Part shown: positions 17,381-25,674 of the stretch, in pieces
How positions within the stretch are numbered: the first letter of the stretch is position 1
How the letters are laid out: every line of letters starts with the position of its first letter
Assembly: GCA_041559015.1 (NCBI GenBank)
Contig: JBFFED010000011.1
Coordinates: 1-39,843 of the forward strand
DNA from: COMBO-56-21 sp041559015
GTDB lineage: Archaea > Thermoplasmatota > Thermoplasmata > UBA10834
Length of the DNA: 39,843 nucleotides
Direction of reading: 5' to 3'
The notes under the pieces: model-generated
What the model was told of the DNA's origin: nothing
The model's input: the letters and a program-made list of their open reading frames with translations, nothing else
Database searches by the model: none
Program-made: the position numbers and the translations under genes

Positions 17381-17457
17381 TGCGGTCGCGTAGATGCTTC
17401 GTCCTGATGATAAACCCTCTTGCCTGACAAAGGCTATATCGAATGATTCTGCTGTAC

Positions 17458-19110
17458 ATGACGACCGAAATGAGGCGCATCAAGGCCAGAAGGGGCACGA
17501 AGCTAGCATGCAAGGGCTGGAGACAGGAGGCCATACTCCGGATGCTCCAGAACAACCTCGAAAACGCGGAGAAACCCGATGAGCTCATCATCTACGGCGG
17601 AACCGGCAAGGCCGCTCGCAACTGGGACTGCTACCACGCCATCGTGAAGGCGTTGACCGAGCTCGAGGACGACGAGACGCTCCTGATACAGTCCGGCAAG
17701 CCCGTCGGGATATTCAGGACGCAAAAGTTCGCCCCGAGGGTGCTCACCGCCAATGCGCACCTGGTGCCCAGGTGGTCCACCTGGGAGGTCTTCCACGAGC
17801 TCGAGGCGAAGGGGCTGATCATGTACGGACAGATGACTGCTGGCGGGTGGGCATACATCGGCACGCAGGGCATACTGCAGGGTACCTACGAGACCTTCGC
17901 CGCCTGCGCCAGGAAGAGCTTCGGAGGCACTCTCAAGGGCAGGCTGGTATTGACTGGTGGCCTCGGAGGCATGGGGGGCGCTCAGCCTCTCGCGGTGACC
18001 ATGAACGGCGGCGTCTGCCTTGCAGTCGAAGTAGACGAGAAGAGGATCGACAGACGCGTCGATATCGGATACTGCGACAAGAAGGTCAAGGACCTGGACG
18101 AGGCAGTCAGGATCGCACTGGATGCGAAGAAGAGGAAGAGGCCGCTCTCCATTGGACTCCTCGGGAACTGCGCTGACACCCATCCATCGCTCCTCGGGAA
18201 AGGTGTAGTACCTGACGTGGTGACCGACCAGACCTCTGCTCACGACGAGCTTGGAGGGTACGTCCCGAAAGGGGTGAGCGTCAAGGAGGCCGAGGCGTTG
18301 AGGGAGTCCAACCCGGACGAGTACAGCCGGAGGGCGATTAAGAGCATAGGGATCCACGTGAAAGCGATGCTCGGGTTCCTGGGGAAAGGCTCGATCGTGT
18401 TCGACTACGGGAACAACATACGCGCCCAGGCCGTGAAGGCTGGGGTCAAGGATGCATTCGATTTCAAAGGATTCGTGCCACTGTACATACGCCCGATGTT
18501 CTGCGAAGGAAGGGGACCATTCAGGTGGATTGCCCTGTCAGGCGACCCGGAGGATATATTCAAGACGGACAGGGTCGTCATACGCGAGTTCAGCAAGAAC
18601 AAGCAGCTAGTGAGCTGGATCAAGCTGGCGGGGAAGAAGGTGCCCTTCGAGGGGCTTCCCGCGCGGGTCTGTTGGCTCGGATACGGGGAGAGGGCGCGCT
18701 TCGGCAAGATTATCAACAGGATGGTCCGAGAGGGCGATCTCAGGGCGCCCATCGTCATCACAAGGGACCACCTCGACTGCGGCTCAGTGGCATCTCCGAA
18801 CAGAGAGACAGAAGGCATGATCGACGGTAGCGATGCGGTCGCTGATTGGCCCTTCCTGAACGCCCTCGTGAACGCGGCCGGAGGAGCGGACCTGATAGCG
18901 GTCCACAACGGAGGCGGTGTGGGTATCGGATACTCGACCCACGCTGGTCTGTTGGTGGTCGCGGATGGAACCAAGGAGGCCGATGAGAAGATCGAGCGCG
19001 TCCTCACCTCAGATCCCGGCATGGGCATCGTCAGGCACGCCGATGCCGGTTATCCACAGGCGATAAGGGTCGCGAGGAGCCGCAAGGTCAGAGTCCCCAT
19101 GATGAAGTGA
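17458..19110 (+). CDS. hutU: Urocanate hydratase
   Basis: Catalyses the second step of histidine breakdown, urocanate to imidazolone propionate, using NAD+ as an electrophilic cofactor. The 550-residue sequence matches the family along its whole length: VYGG-like IIYGGTGKAARNWD, QMTAGGWAYIGTQGI, TGGLGGMGGAQPLAVTMN, DQTSAHDELGGYVP, and the active-site Cys region RDHLDCGSVASPNRETE. The ATG at 17458 aligns with the usual start; an ATG at 17443 is too close to the TATA-like box at about 17434-17439, and 17470 is also possible. No hutH, hutI or formiminotransferase gene is nearby, so the rest of the pathway must be elsewhere or the enzyme is isolated. Confidence 0.96.
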   Translation: MTTEMRRIKARRGTKLACKGWRQEAILRMLQNNLENAEKPDELIIYGGTGKAARNWDCYHAIVKALTELEDDETLLIQSGKPVGIFRTQKFAPRVLTANAHLVPRWSTWEVFHELEAKGLIMYGQMTAGGWAYIGTQGILQGTYETFAACARKSFGGTLKGRLVLTGGLGGMGGAQPLAVTMNGGVCLAVEVDEKRIDRRVDIGYCDKKVKDLDEAVRIALDAKKRKRPLSIGLLGNCADTHPSLLGKGVVPDVVTDQTSAHDELGGYVPKGVSVKEAEALRESNPDEYSRRAIKSIGIHVKAMLGFLGKGSIVFDYGNNIRAQAVKAGVKDAFDFKGFVPLYIRPMFCEGRGPFRWIALSGDPEDIFKTDRVVIREFSKNKQLVSWIKLAGKKVPFEGLPARVCWLGYGERARFGKIINRMVREGDLRAPIVITRDHLDCGSVASPNRETEGMIDGSDAVADWPFLNALVNAAGGADLIAVHNGGGVGIGYSTHAGLLVVADGTKEADEKIERVLTSDPGMGIVRHADAGYPQAIRVARSRKVRVPMMK

Positions 19111-19213
19111 CCAGCCATCAGCTCACCTCTTTCCGCGACCTGCATCGCCGTTCTCATTAGAAAGGACAATTAGCCTGTTCGCCATTCATGATGTCGACTC
19201 AGACTGGTGCAGG

Positions 19214-19936
19214 ATGTACGAACTCAAGATACGGATCTGGCTGGAGCGAGACGGAAGGTTCATAATGAGCGACGGCCGGGCGCTGCTGCTCAAGAAGATC
19301 AAGGACACTGGTTCGCTCTCCAAGGCCGCGCAGGAGATGGGCATGTCCTACAGGCATGCCTGGGGCGTTCTCCACAAGATCGCACAGAGCGCGGGCGGCG
19401 ATGTCGTTCATTCGACGAGGGGCGGGAAGCAAGGCGGCCTGACATCCCTCACACCGTTCGGAGAGGAGATTCTGAGGGAGTATGAGAACAAGGCCTCCTC
19501 CCTGCAGAGCCAGTTTGACAACAAGTGGAGGAAGCCGTCGCTCACTGCCGATGGCATAGTGACGCGCGGGAAGGAGATAGTGCTCATCAAGAGGGGCAGG
19601 GAGCCGTTCAAGGGCCATTACGCGCTGCCTGGGGGTTTCCTGGACTACGGTGAGACGCTCGAGCACTGCGTCGTGCGTGAGGTCCATGAAGAAACGGGGC
19701 TCAGGACCGAGATAGTCGACCTCGTCGGGGTGTTCTCCGCGCCGGACAGGGACCCCAGAGGGCACTTCGTGACAGCTGTCTATCACCTCAGGCCCGTCGG
19801 GGGCACTCTGAAGGCGGGGGACGACGCAGAAGCGGCGGAGTGGGTGCACACCGACAAGCTCCCAAAGTTCGCCTTCGACCACGGGAAGATCGTCCAGACG
19901 TTCCTGTCGAAGAGGAAATCTAATAAAGTGTTTTGA
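19214..19936 (+). CDS. ModE-type winged HTH fused to Nudix hydrolase, probable sensor-regulator
   Basis: A 240-residue two-domain protein. Residues 1-100 form a ModE/LysR-like winged helix (ALLLKKIKDTGSLSKAAQEMGMSYRHAW), the form used by molybdate regulators and related archaeal HTH proteins. Residues 110-230 are a Nudix domain with a perfect Nudix box: G141, E147, R155-E156, E159-E160, G162. The domain order is the reverse of bacterial NrtR (Nudix first, HTH last). The intact catalytic box suggests real hydrolysis of a nucleoside diphosphate derivative such as ADP-ribose or NADH, possibly linked to DNA binding. No divergent target gene is visible. It starts after GGTGCAGG, and no strong TATA box is seen. 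Confidence 0.85.
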   Translation: MYELKIRIWLERDGRFIMSDGRALLLKKIKDTGSLSKAAQEMGMSYRHAWGVLHKIAQSAGGDVVHSTRGGKQGGLTSLTPFGEEILREYENKASSLQSQFDNKWRKPSLTADGIVTRGKEIVLIKRGREPFKGHYALPGGFLDYGETLEHCVVREVHEETGLRTEIVDLVGVFSAPDRDPRGHFVTAVYHLRPVGGTLKAGDDAEAAEWVHTDKLPKFAFDHGKIVQTFLSKRKSNKVF

Positions 19937-19950
19937 GAGACGGTTTGCGG

Positions 19951-20538
19951 TCACAGCGCTGGCATCATGCCCTGAGGTCCTTTCACGAACGGCAGGTAGA
20001 CGAGCTTCGTGTCGTTCACCGTCAGCGTGTAGTTCAGTCGCTGCAGGACCCCTGGCTGCTCGGCCTCCATAGTCACGACCACGAAATCAGCGAGGTGGGC
20101 GGCCTCCTGTTTCGACACTGTCGCCGGAAGGCGCTTCACGTTCCCGAAGTTCAGCCTGGTCGCGTACTTCGGCGGGTTGGCGGTGAACCTGCCGGACAGC
20201 GCCTTGAAGCCCGCGTTGTCCAGCTCCGTGGCCGGGATGTAGACGAACATATTGCCCGTATTGCTTGCGCCCTTCAACCACTGAGTCAGCTTGAACAGCG
20301 AGCCGCCCTCGACATCTTTCGAGTGCACGACGAGCGTGGCGTACACTCTCCAGAATGGCATGTAGAGCTTCTCACCCGGTACAGCCTGGTTGAACTCGCC
20401 GATCTCGAAGTCCAACTTCTCAATGCCTCCGTCCCGGATGTGCATCGTGTTGCACTGGGTGCAGAAGAACAGGTGGTCCCTGACCTTGCTCTGGATGGGG
20501 CTGTTGCACTGCGGGCACCTGACTGGGACGACCTTCAT
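19951..20538 (-). CDS. Zinc-ribbon protein, last gene of SPFH operon
   Basis: A 195-residue soluble-looking protein with an N-terminal zinc ribbon (CPQCN...CTQCN). It contains two short hydrophobic-Pro-aromatic motifs (YMPFWRV and VYLPFVKG) that recur in the two genes before it, pointing to a shared fold. No transmembrane helix is clear, unlike those genes. The ATG at 20538 overlaps the stop of the upstream gene by 4 bases and is preceded by GGAGGG. Function is unknown; its operon suggests a role with the SPFH membrane protein. Confidence 0.75.
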   Translation of the reverse strand: MKVVPVRCPQCNSPIQSKVRDHLFFCTQCNTMHIRDGGIEKLDFEIGEFNQAVPGEKLYMPFWRVYATLVVHSKDVEGGSLFKLTQWLKGASNTGNMFVYIPATELDNAGFKALSGRFTANPPKYATRLNFGNVKRLPATVSKQEAAHLADFVVVTMEAEQPGVLQRLNYTLTVNDTKLVYLPFVKGPQGMMPAL

Positions 20539-21554
20539 CTCAATCCCTCCAGCTGTTTCGCGACGCCCTGCATCTGCTGCAGGGTCTGCTTCATCGTACC
20601 CTTCTTGTCCTTGAACTCGCCTTCGATCCTCTCAGAGCCGTGCCTGAAGAACCTGTACGCGAGGAAGAGTATCCCGAAACCTATCGCCACACCGACTAAG
20701 GCCAGACGACCGTCATCGAAGTAGTCCACGCCCGATGCGATGATGGTTCCTGCGGCCACCAGCCCTCCGACGACGGCCCCTCCGGTCATGGCCATGCTCT
20801 GGAACAGGGGGTCCCCGGGAGCTCGGCCTGAGAGGACCTGCCCCGTGACGCCGTCGACAGTAGCCATGTACATCCTGTCGTGATAGCTGTACCTGACCAC
20901 CCAGACCGGGTAGTATATCATCGTCAGGCTCTTCGGGAATATGTGCAATCTCTTGAAGGTGATGTGCGGCACCCGGGCGCCCGCGACGGCCCTGCCCTCA
21001 GCGTCGTTCTTGGCATGGACGATTGCGTCGTCCTTGCTCGTGGTCGCCTCGAAGGTGGGGATCATCTCGAAGTCCGCGAACCCGGTCTCCCCGGACAGAT
21101 TCCTGAGGGTGCGTATGCCCAGGTCGCCAGGGTCGCATGCTATCTCCGAGTAGACGTAGTCCTGGAGTATCATGACCTCCTTCGGTATCCTCTCGACCCT
21201 GACGTTCCCCTTGGAGTCGGTATGTCGCCTCTCCTCGTAACCACATATCCAGCCCGCGACCTTCGTGTTGGCCTTCCAGAAGGGCAGGAAGATCGGATAT
21301 GTCTCGGTCATCCTCCCCGTCCTCGGCAGGTCCCTCGCCTTCCAGCCGCGCCTCCACCACTGCTGGGTCGCCCCCATGGCGTTGTCCTTTTGCATCTTCA
21401 CGCTGAAGGCTATCGTGGACACGCCCTGGTCGCCCTCGACGAACAGCGTTGACCCGCAGTACTGGCATGGGATGATGTTCTCCCCCTCGGGTATCGAAAT
21501 CGCTCCGCCACAGGTCGGGCAGCTCAATCCGACTGATATGCCTGTCATGGTCAC
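20535..21554 (-). CDS. Zinc-ribbon membrane protein of SPFH operon (YdjG-like)
   Basis: A 339-residue protein. The N-terminal zinc ribbon is CPTCGG...CQYCG. The middle holds repeated modules with IFLPFWKA and IYYPVWVVRYSYHDR, followed by ATVDGVTGQVLSG. Two hydrophobic segments lie at about 255-310, then a basic C-terminal helix. The same module (YFPIWKLDYVF, then VIDGSSGEVFS) is in the upstream gene, so the two are paralogues. Start and stop overlap both neighbours by 4 bases, which implies translational coupling. It resembles the zinc-ribbon membrane protein YdjG of the Bacillus ydjFGHI operon in layout; this is a family-level inference. Confidence 0.75.
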   Translation of the reverse strand: MTMTGISVGLSCPTCGGAISIPEGENIIPCQYCGSTLFVEGDQGVSTIAFSVKMQKDNAMGATQQWWRRGWKARDLPRTGRMTETYPIFLPFWKANTKVAGWICGYEERRHTDSKGNVRVERIPKEVMILQDYVYSEIACDPGDLGIRTLRNLSGETGFADFEMIPTFEATTSKDDAIVHAKNDAEGRAVAGARVPHITFKRLHIFPKSLTMIYYPVWVVRYSYHDRMYMATVDGVTGQVLSGRAPGDPLFQSMAMTGGAVVGGLVAAGTIIASGVDYFDDGRLALVGVAIGFGILFLAYRFFRHGSERIEGEFKDKKGTMKQTLQQMQGVAKQLEGLR

Positions 21555-22294
21555 ATCCTCCTCGCAACGAACAGGGCGGCACCGAACAGCGCCACGACCG
21601 TGACAGCTATCGCAGCGACCGCGGCAGCCAACGACGAGGTCGCAATGAGCCCCTCCAACATGATCGCGAAGAACCCAATCACCGCGACCAAGATGTACGC
21701 GGCCGAGCTCCTTGTCGGGAACTCCGAGGAGAAAACCTCACCAGACGAACCGTCTATGACCGCCTGATACTTCTTCTGGTTGAACACATAGTCGAGCTTC
21801 CATATCGGGAAGTACACGAGTGCCTGCTCCTTCGGCTTCCCTGGCAACCTGTTCGTGTAGGCCATCATCTCGATGTCCGGCTTGACCATCTCCGCTCCCT
21901 TCGTGTCGAAGGACGCGTCGAGTATCTTAATGTCGCCCGCAGGAACCTTGAGGCTGTGCAGCCCTGGCAGGGTCGTGGATCCGGCCGGCTCGAATATGAC
22001 CTGCTCCGCGCCGTTCACGTCCCTCTTGAACATGTAGACGGGGAAGTACTCCCTCTTGACGCCCGCGATCTGCGCAAACTTGTCCAGATCCTTCGCCTTG
22101 GTCGGCCCGGCGGCCCATCTCTTGAACACGCCCACCGCCTGGTCCTCCTCCATCATGAAGGGCAGGGCGTAGTAGAACCCCGCGCCGGTCCTGTCGATGT
22201 AGACTTGGGAGCTGCAGTACGGGCATTTCACAAACTTCACCCCGGTGTCGAATGGCACCGGGGCTCCACACTTCGGGCAATTCACGGAAGCCAA
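21551..22294 (-). CDS. Zinc-ribbon membrane protein of SPFH operon (paralogue)
   Basis: A 247-residue protein with an N-terminal zinc ribbon (CPKCG...CPYCS). The central part carries YFPVYMFKRDVNG and YFPIWKLDYVFNQKKY, and then a DGSSGEVFSSEFP turn that matches DGVTGQVLSGRAP in the downstream gene. Two C-terminal hydrophobic helices follow. The zinc ribbon probably faces the cytoplasm (inference). The gap to the SPFH gene is about 48 bp. Confidence 0.75.
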   Translation of the reverse strand: MASVNCPKCGAPVPFDTGVKFVKCPYCSSQVYIDRTGAGFYYALPFMMEEDQAVGVFKRWAAGPTKAKDLDKFAQIAGVKREYFPVYMFKRDVNGAEQVIFEPAGSTTLPGLHSLKVPAGDIKILDASFDTKGAEMVKPDIEMMAYTNRLPGKPKEQALVYFPIWKLDYVFNQKKYQAVIDGSSGEVFSSEFPTRSSAAYILVAVIGFFAIMLEGLIATSSLAAAVAAIAVTVVALFGAALFVARRM

Positions 22295-22342
22295 GCTATC
22301 CTACTCCTGAAAGGGTTTGGATGCTGCTATCCAGCCCCGTTC

Positions 22343-23467
22343 TCACAGGGCCTTTCCGCATGAAGGGCAGAACTTGGATGTCGCCGGTCCCTCGGCGCCG
22401 CACGCGGCGCACTTCTTGGTCGCGGCCATTGCAGTCCCGCAGTTCGGGCAGAACTTGGTCCCCTCCGGGACCTCCTGAGCGCACTTCGAGCACGGGGTTG
22501 TAGCCGGGCCGAGCTTCGCGCCGCACGAATTGCAGAACTTGCTCGTCGCCGGGTTCTGTGCGGTGCACTTCGCGCAGAGTATCATCGCCACTGCGGCCCC
22601 TGCCGCCGGGGCGGCCGGAGCACCAGGCTGTTGGCTGGTCCGCATCGTGTCCATCATCGTCCAGCCCATGCCGATACCCGCGCCCACTCCGACACCAGCG
22701 GCGGCCGCACCACCTGCAGGGTTCGATGCGGCATCGCGCATCGCCTGCCCGGTCTGGTACTGCATGTAGTTCGCACCGAGGATGGTCATTGAGCTCTTGG
22801 TGTCCACTGCTTTCTGGACGTCCTCTGGCAACGAGATGTAGAGTCCTGATATCTTCTCAATCGAGATGCCATAGAGGTCGAAGTGCTCCTTCGTCCTCGA
22901 GAGCATGACCTGCTCTATGTTCGTCAGGTTGGAGGCGATGTCCGCCACGCCCATGCCCTCGTTCTTCATGTCTCCCAGGGAGTCGTATATGAGCACGACA
23001 ACCTGCTCCTTGATCCTCTCCTCGACTTCGGCGCTCGTGCTGTAGTTGAAGGTCCCCACGAACTGGTTCACGAAGTTCTCTGGGTGGACCACCTTGTACC
23101 TGAACTCGCCGAACACCCGCAGGTTCACTATGCCGAACTCCTTGTCCCTGAACTGGTATGGCTGCTTCGAGCCGAACTTGCCGTCGAAAATCCTCTTCTG
23201 GAGGTACACGACCTCGGCCTGCTGCTGCACGCCGGACAGGAACTTGACGATGGCGCCCACGACAGGGGCGTTCAGCGATGTCAGCGCGTACCTGTCGGGC
23301 CTGTCTATGTAGGCCAGGGCTTTTCCGTCCCTGTAGAAGACGGCTATCTCGTCCTCGCGGACGACGATGTTGTCGTTCCATCGGATGTTCCTGGACATCC
23401 GGTACATCACGTTCCCGCGCTTGCTGGCGTCCTCCCACTTGAATGTCTCAGCACCTATGACGCTCAT
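22343..23467 (-). CDS. SPFH-domain protein with three C-terminal zinc ribbons (YdjI-like)
   Basis: A 374-residue protein. Residues 15-240 form an SPFH (stomatin/prohibitin/flotillin-like) domain of the YdjI or virion-core type. A Gly/Ala-rich linker (about 245-290) follows, then three tandem zinc ribbons, each two CxxC pairs: CAKC...CNSCG, CSKC...CPNCG and CAAC...CPSCG. SPFH proteins oligomerise on membranes and scaffold microdomains. There is no obvious membrane helix at the N-terminus, so it probably associates peripherally through its partners. Its Shine-Dalgarno GGAGGTG overlaps the stop of the upstream helical gene. The bacterial counterpart YdjI is encoded with PspA. Confidence 0.88.
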   Translation of the reverse strand: MSVIGAETFKWEDASKRGNVMYRMSRNIRWNDNIVVREDEIAVFYRDGKALAYIDRPDRYALTSLNAPVVGAIVKFLSGVQQQAEVVYLQKRIFDGKFGSKQPYQFRDKEFGIVNLRVFGEFRYKVVHPENFVNQFVGTFNYSTSAEVEERIKEQVVVLIYDSLGDMKNEGMGVADIASNLTNIEQVMLSRTKEHFDLYGISIEKISGLYISLPEDVQKAVDTKSSMTILGANYMQYQTGQAMRDAASNPAGGAAAAGVGVGAGIGMGWTMMDTMRTSQQPGAPAAPAAGAAVAMILCAKCTAQNPATSKFCNSCGAKLGPATTPCSKCAQEVPEGTKFCPNCGTAMAATKKCAACGAEGPATSKFCPSCGKAL

Positions 23468-23470
23468 CTA

Positions 23471-24001
23471 TCACACCTCCGTGCCCTCTATTACCCGCAT
23501 CCTCTTCGAGAACTGGTCCTCGAAGTCCGTGATGCGCGCCTTGATAGTCATGAGCTCCTTGAAGCTCACCTGCTCGTCCGCCGCCATTAGGGCGTTCTTC
23601 AGCGAGTCGATGCTGGTGGCCATAGCGGTCATGTGGTCCAGCATAGCGACGTCGAATTCGTAGAGCCTGTTGAGCTCGTCCTCCTTGATTTGAATATCCG
23701 CGGCGAAGCCTGAGTACCCCATCTGCGCATGGGCAACGAGCCCCTCGAGCCGCTTGAAGTTGCTGATCAGGCCGCCAAGCGTCTCGAGTTCCTTGGAGCC
23801 ATAAGTCGTCCTCAGCAGGCCCCTGGACTCCTCGAGCCCGCGTCTCTGCTTGCCGAGCCTTTCGGCGAGCTGCATGCGCAGCATCTTGTCCGCATCCCTG
23901 AGATCCTCCCTGCGCCTGTAGCCGCTGAAGCCCGGGATGTAGCTCTGGATCTTCTTGAGAATGCCCTTGTCCTCTTCGACTCTGTCTCTTATGTCTGGCA
24001 T
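23471..24001 (-). CDS. All-helical coiled-coil protein, first gene of SPFH operon
   Basis: A 176-residue protein, nearly all predicted helix with heptad-like spacing and rich in Glu, Lys, Arg and Leu. No cysteines and no membrane helix are seen. It begins MPDIRDRVEEDKGILKKI and includes a loop PGFSGYRRR that separates a short helix from the long hairpin. No Pfam family is recognised. It occupies the position of PspA in the Bacillus ydjFGHI operon and has a similar helical character, but it is shorter than PspA (about 220 residues) and no PspA motif is evident. The start follows CGGAGG. A minus-strand TATA box (CTTTATTAGC) is near 24,045-24,055. Confidence 0.75.
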   Translation of the reverse strand: MPDIRDRVEEDKGILKKIQSYIPGFSGYRRREDLRDADKMLRMQLAERLGKQRRGLEESRGLLRTTYGSKELETLGGLISNFKRLEGLVAHAQMGYSGFAADIQIKEDELNRLYEFDVAMLDHMTAMATSIDSLKNALMAADEQVSFKELMTIKARITDFEDQFSKRMRVIEGTEV

Positions 24002-24130
24002 GTGGGGTGCCTCCGATTTGGCCGGCTATTATCACATATGAGAGCTAATAAAGGCTTCGACGGAAAACCCAGGCATGAGTGTCAACTCAGGTCTCCGCTT
24101 TATGAACGATGAGACGGATACGGCAGTATC

Positions 24131-24616
24131 ATGGGATTCAGGATAGTCGGCGTGATAGGGGCTAGCTCGGCCAGTCAGGACATCACGGATCTTGCGGAGA
24201 AGGTCGGCGAGGAGATCGCGAAGAAGGGGGCGGCAGTTGTCTGCGGAGGTCTCACGGGGGTCATGGAGGCTGTGTGCAGGGGCGCTAGGCGTCACGGCGG
24301 CCTGACCATAGGGATCATCCCCTCGGACGAGAAGAATGATGCCAACAGGTATGTCCAGATACCCATAGTGACAGGGATGGGCGTTGGGAGGAATGTGATG
24401 CTGGTCAAGACCGCGGATGTGCTCATCGCGGTGGGCGGGGAGTTCGGCACGCTCTCCGAGATCGCCCATGCCCTCAACCTTGGCAAGACCGTGGTCGGAC
24501 TCAGGACATGGCGGCTCGAGAAGGCGCACACGAAGCCTATCCCCAGGCTCATTGAGGCTGATGGCCCGGAGGACGCTGTCGAGAAGGCACTGAAGGCCAT
24601 TCCTGCGCAAACATAA
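24131..24616 (+). CDS. TIGR00725/SLOG-family Rossmann protein
   Basis: A 161-residue protein related to LOG/molybdenum-cofactor carrier-like proteins. It has the glycine-rich N-terminal strand IVGVIGASSA, a CGGLTGVMEAVCRGA segment and the signature GGEFGTLSEIAHAL, corresponding to the PGGxGTxxE motif of LOG proteins. The family binds nucleotides or nucleotide-like ligands; the reaction here is not known. A TATA-like GCTTTATGAA (about 24,097-24,107) lies about 27 bases before the ATG, suggesting a leaderless message. A short gap separates it from the DUF362 gene. Confidence 0.8.
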   Translation: MGFRIVGVIGASSASQDITDLAEKVGEEIAKKGAAVVCGGLTGVMEAVCRGARRHGGLTIGIIPSDEKNDANRYVQIPIVTGMGVGRNVMLVKTADVLIAVGGEFGTLSEIAHALNLGKTVVGLRTWRLEKAHTKPIPRLIEADGPEDAVEKALKAIPAQT

Positions 24617-24667
24617 TGTAGAGCAGCGGCGTGATATTCCCAGCACCAGTGTGGAGGTTTCTTGCGT

Positions 24668-25558
24668 ATGCCGATTGCGAAGGTCGCCGTCGCCCTTGAC
24701 CCCGACAGGCGAAGGGGGACCGAGAAGGTCGTCGAGGCCCTCGGGCTACCGAGCCTGAAGGACAAGAGCGTGCTCATCAAACCGAACTTCAACACGGCGG
24801 ACCCGGCGCCAGGATCGACTCACGTAGACACTATCCGAACCGCCGTCGAGCTCGTGAAGGTTCACGGCCCAAAGAGGATAATCCTCGGGGACAGGAGCGG
24901 GCCCGCGAAGACCAGCAAGGTGTTCCAGGAAAAGGGGGTGTTCGCCCTTGCCCAGGAGATGGGGTTTGAGTGCCTGGTATTCGACGAGATGGCCAAGGAC
25001 CGGTGGGTGAAAGTCAAGCCACCGGGCATGCACTGGATGAACGGGTTCTGGTTCGCGAAACCCGTGCTCGAAGCTGACGCCGTGATAGGCCTCTGCTGCC
25101 TCAAGACTCACCAATACGGAGGGCACTTCACGATGTCCCTCAAGCTCACGACTGGCATGGTCCATTCCAGGAACATGACAGAGCTGCACACATCTGTCAT
25201 CAACCAGAGGAACATGATCGCGGAGATGAACTGGCCCTACAAGCCTACCCTGGTGGTCATGGACGGGGTCGAGGCGTTCTACAAGGGAGGACCGATGACC
25301 GGCCCGAGATGGGCTGCGAACCTCACCTTCGCGTCCTCCGACAGGATAGCCCTGGACGCCGTCGGGGTCGCTGCGCTCAAGATGCACGGCACTACAGAGA
25401 AGATCCAGCGCAAATCCATCTTCGGGCAGGACCAGATCAGGAGGGCCGTTGAGCTAGGCCTCGGAGTCTGCGACCCGGACGATATCGAGATGGTTCCCGT
25501 CGATGAAGCATCGGAACCGATCGTGCAGAAGCTCTGGTCGATACTCTCCAAGGGCTGA
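24668..25558 (+). CDS. DUF362-domain protein
   Basis: A 296-residue protein of the DUF362 family, whose members often accompany or are fused to ferredoxin domains; this one has no Fe-S motif. Visible family features are VLIKPNFN near residue 35, THVDTIRTAVELV, and the central LCCLKTHQYGGHFTMSLK. The ATG at 24668 is favoured by the 10-base spacing to GGAGG (24653-24657); the TTG at 24662 is an alternative. The reaction is unknown. It follows the SLOG gene by about 50 bp on the same strand. Confidence 0.85.
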   Translation: MPIAKVAVALDPDRRRGTEKVVEALGLPSLKDKSVLIKPNFNTADPAPGSTHVDTIRTAVELVKVHGPKRIILGDRSGPAKTSKVFQEKGVFALAQEMGFECLVFDEMAKDRWVKVKPPGMHWMNGFWFAKPVLEADAVIGLCCLKTHQYGGHFTMSLKLTTGMVHSRNMTELHTSVINQRNMIAEMNWPYKPTLVVMDGVEAFYKGGPMTGPRWAANLTFASSDRIALDAVGVAALKMHGTTEKIQRKSIFGQDQIRRAVELGLGVCDPDDIEMVPVDEASEPIVQKLWSILSKG

Positions 25559-25674
25559 GACGGAGATCGCGCCCTTGGAGATGATTCATTAGCTGGTGTC
25601 GCTCCCGTTGACCGGCAAGTCAACGCGCGAGGCGCATACATATAGTGTCCATGCTACTAGCACAAACGATAGAC

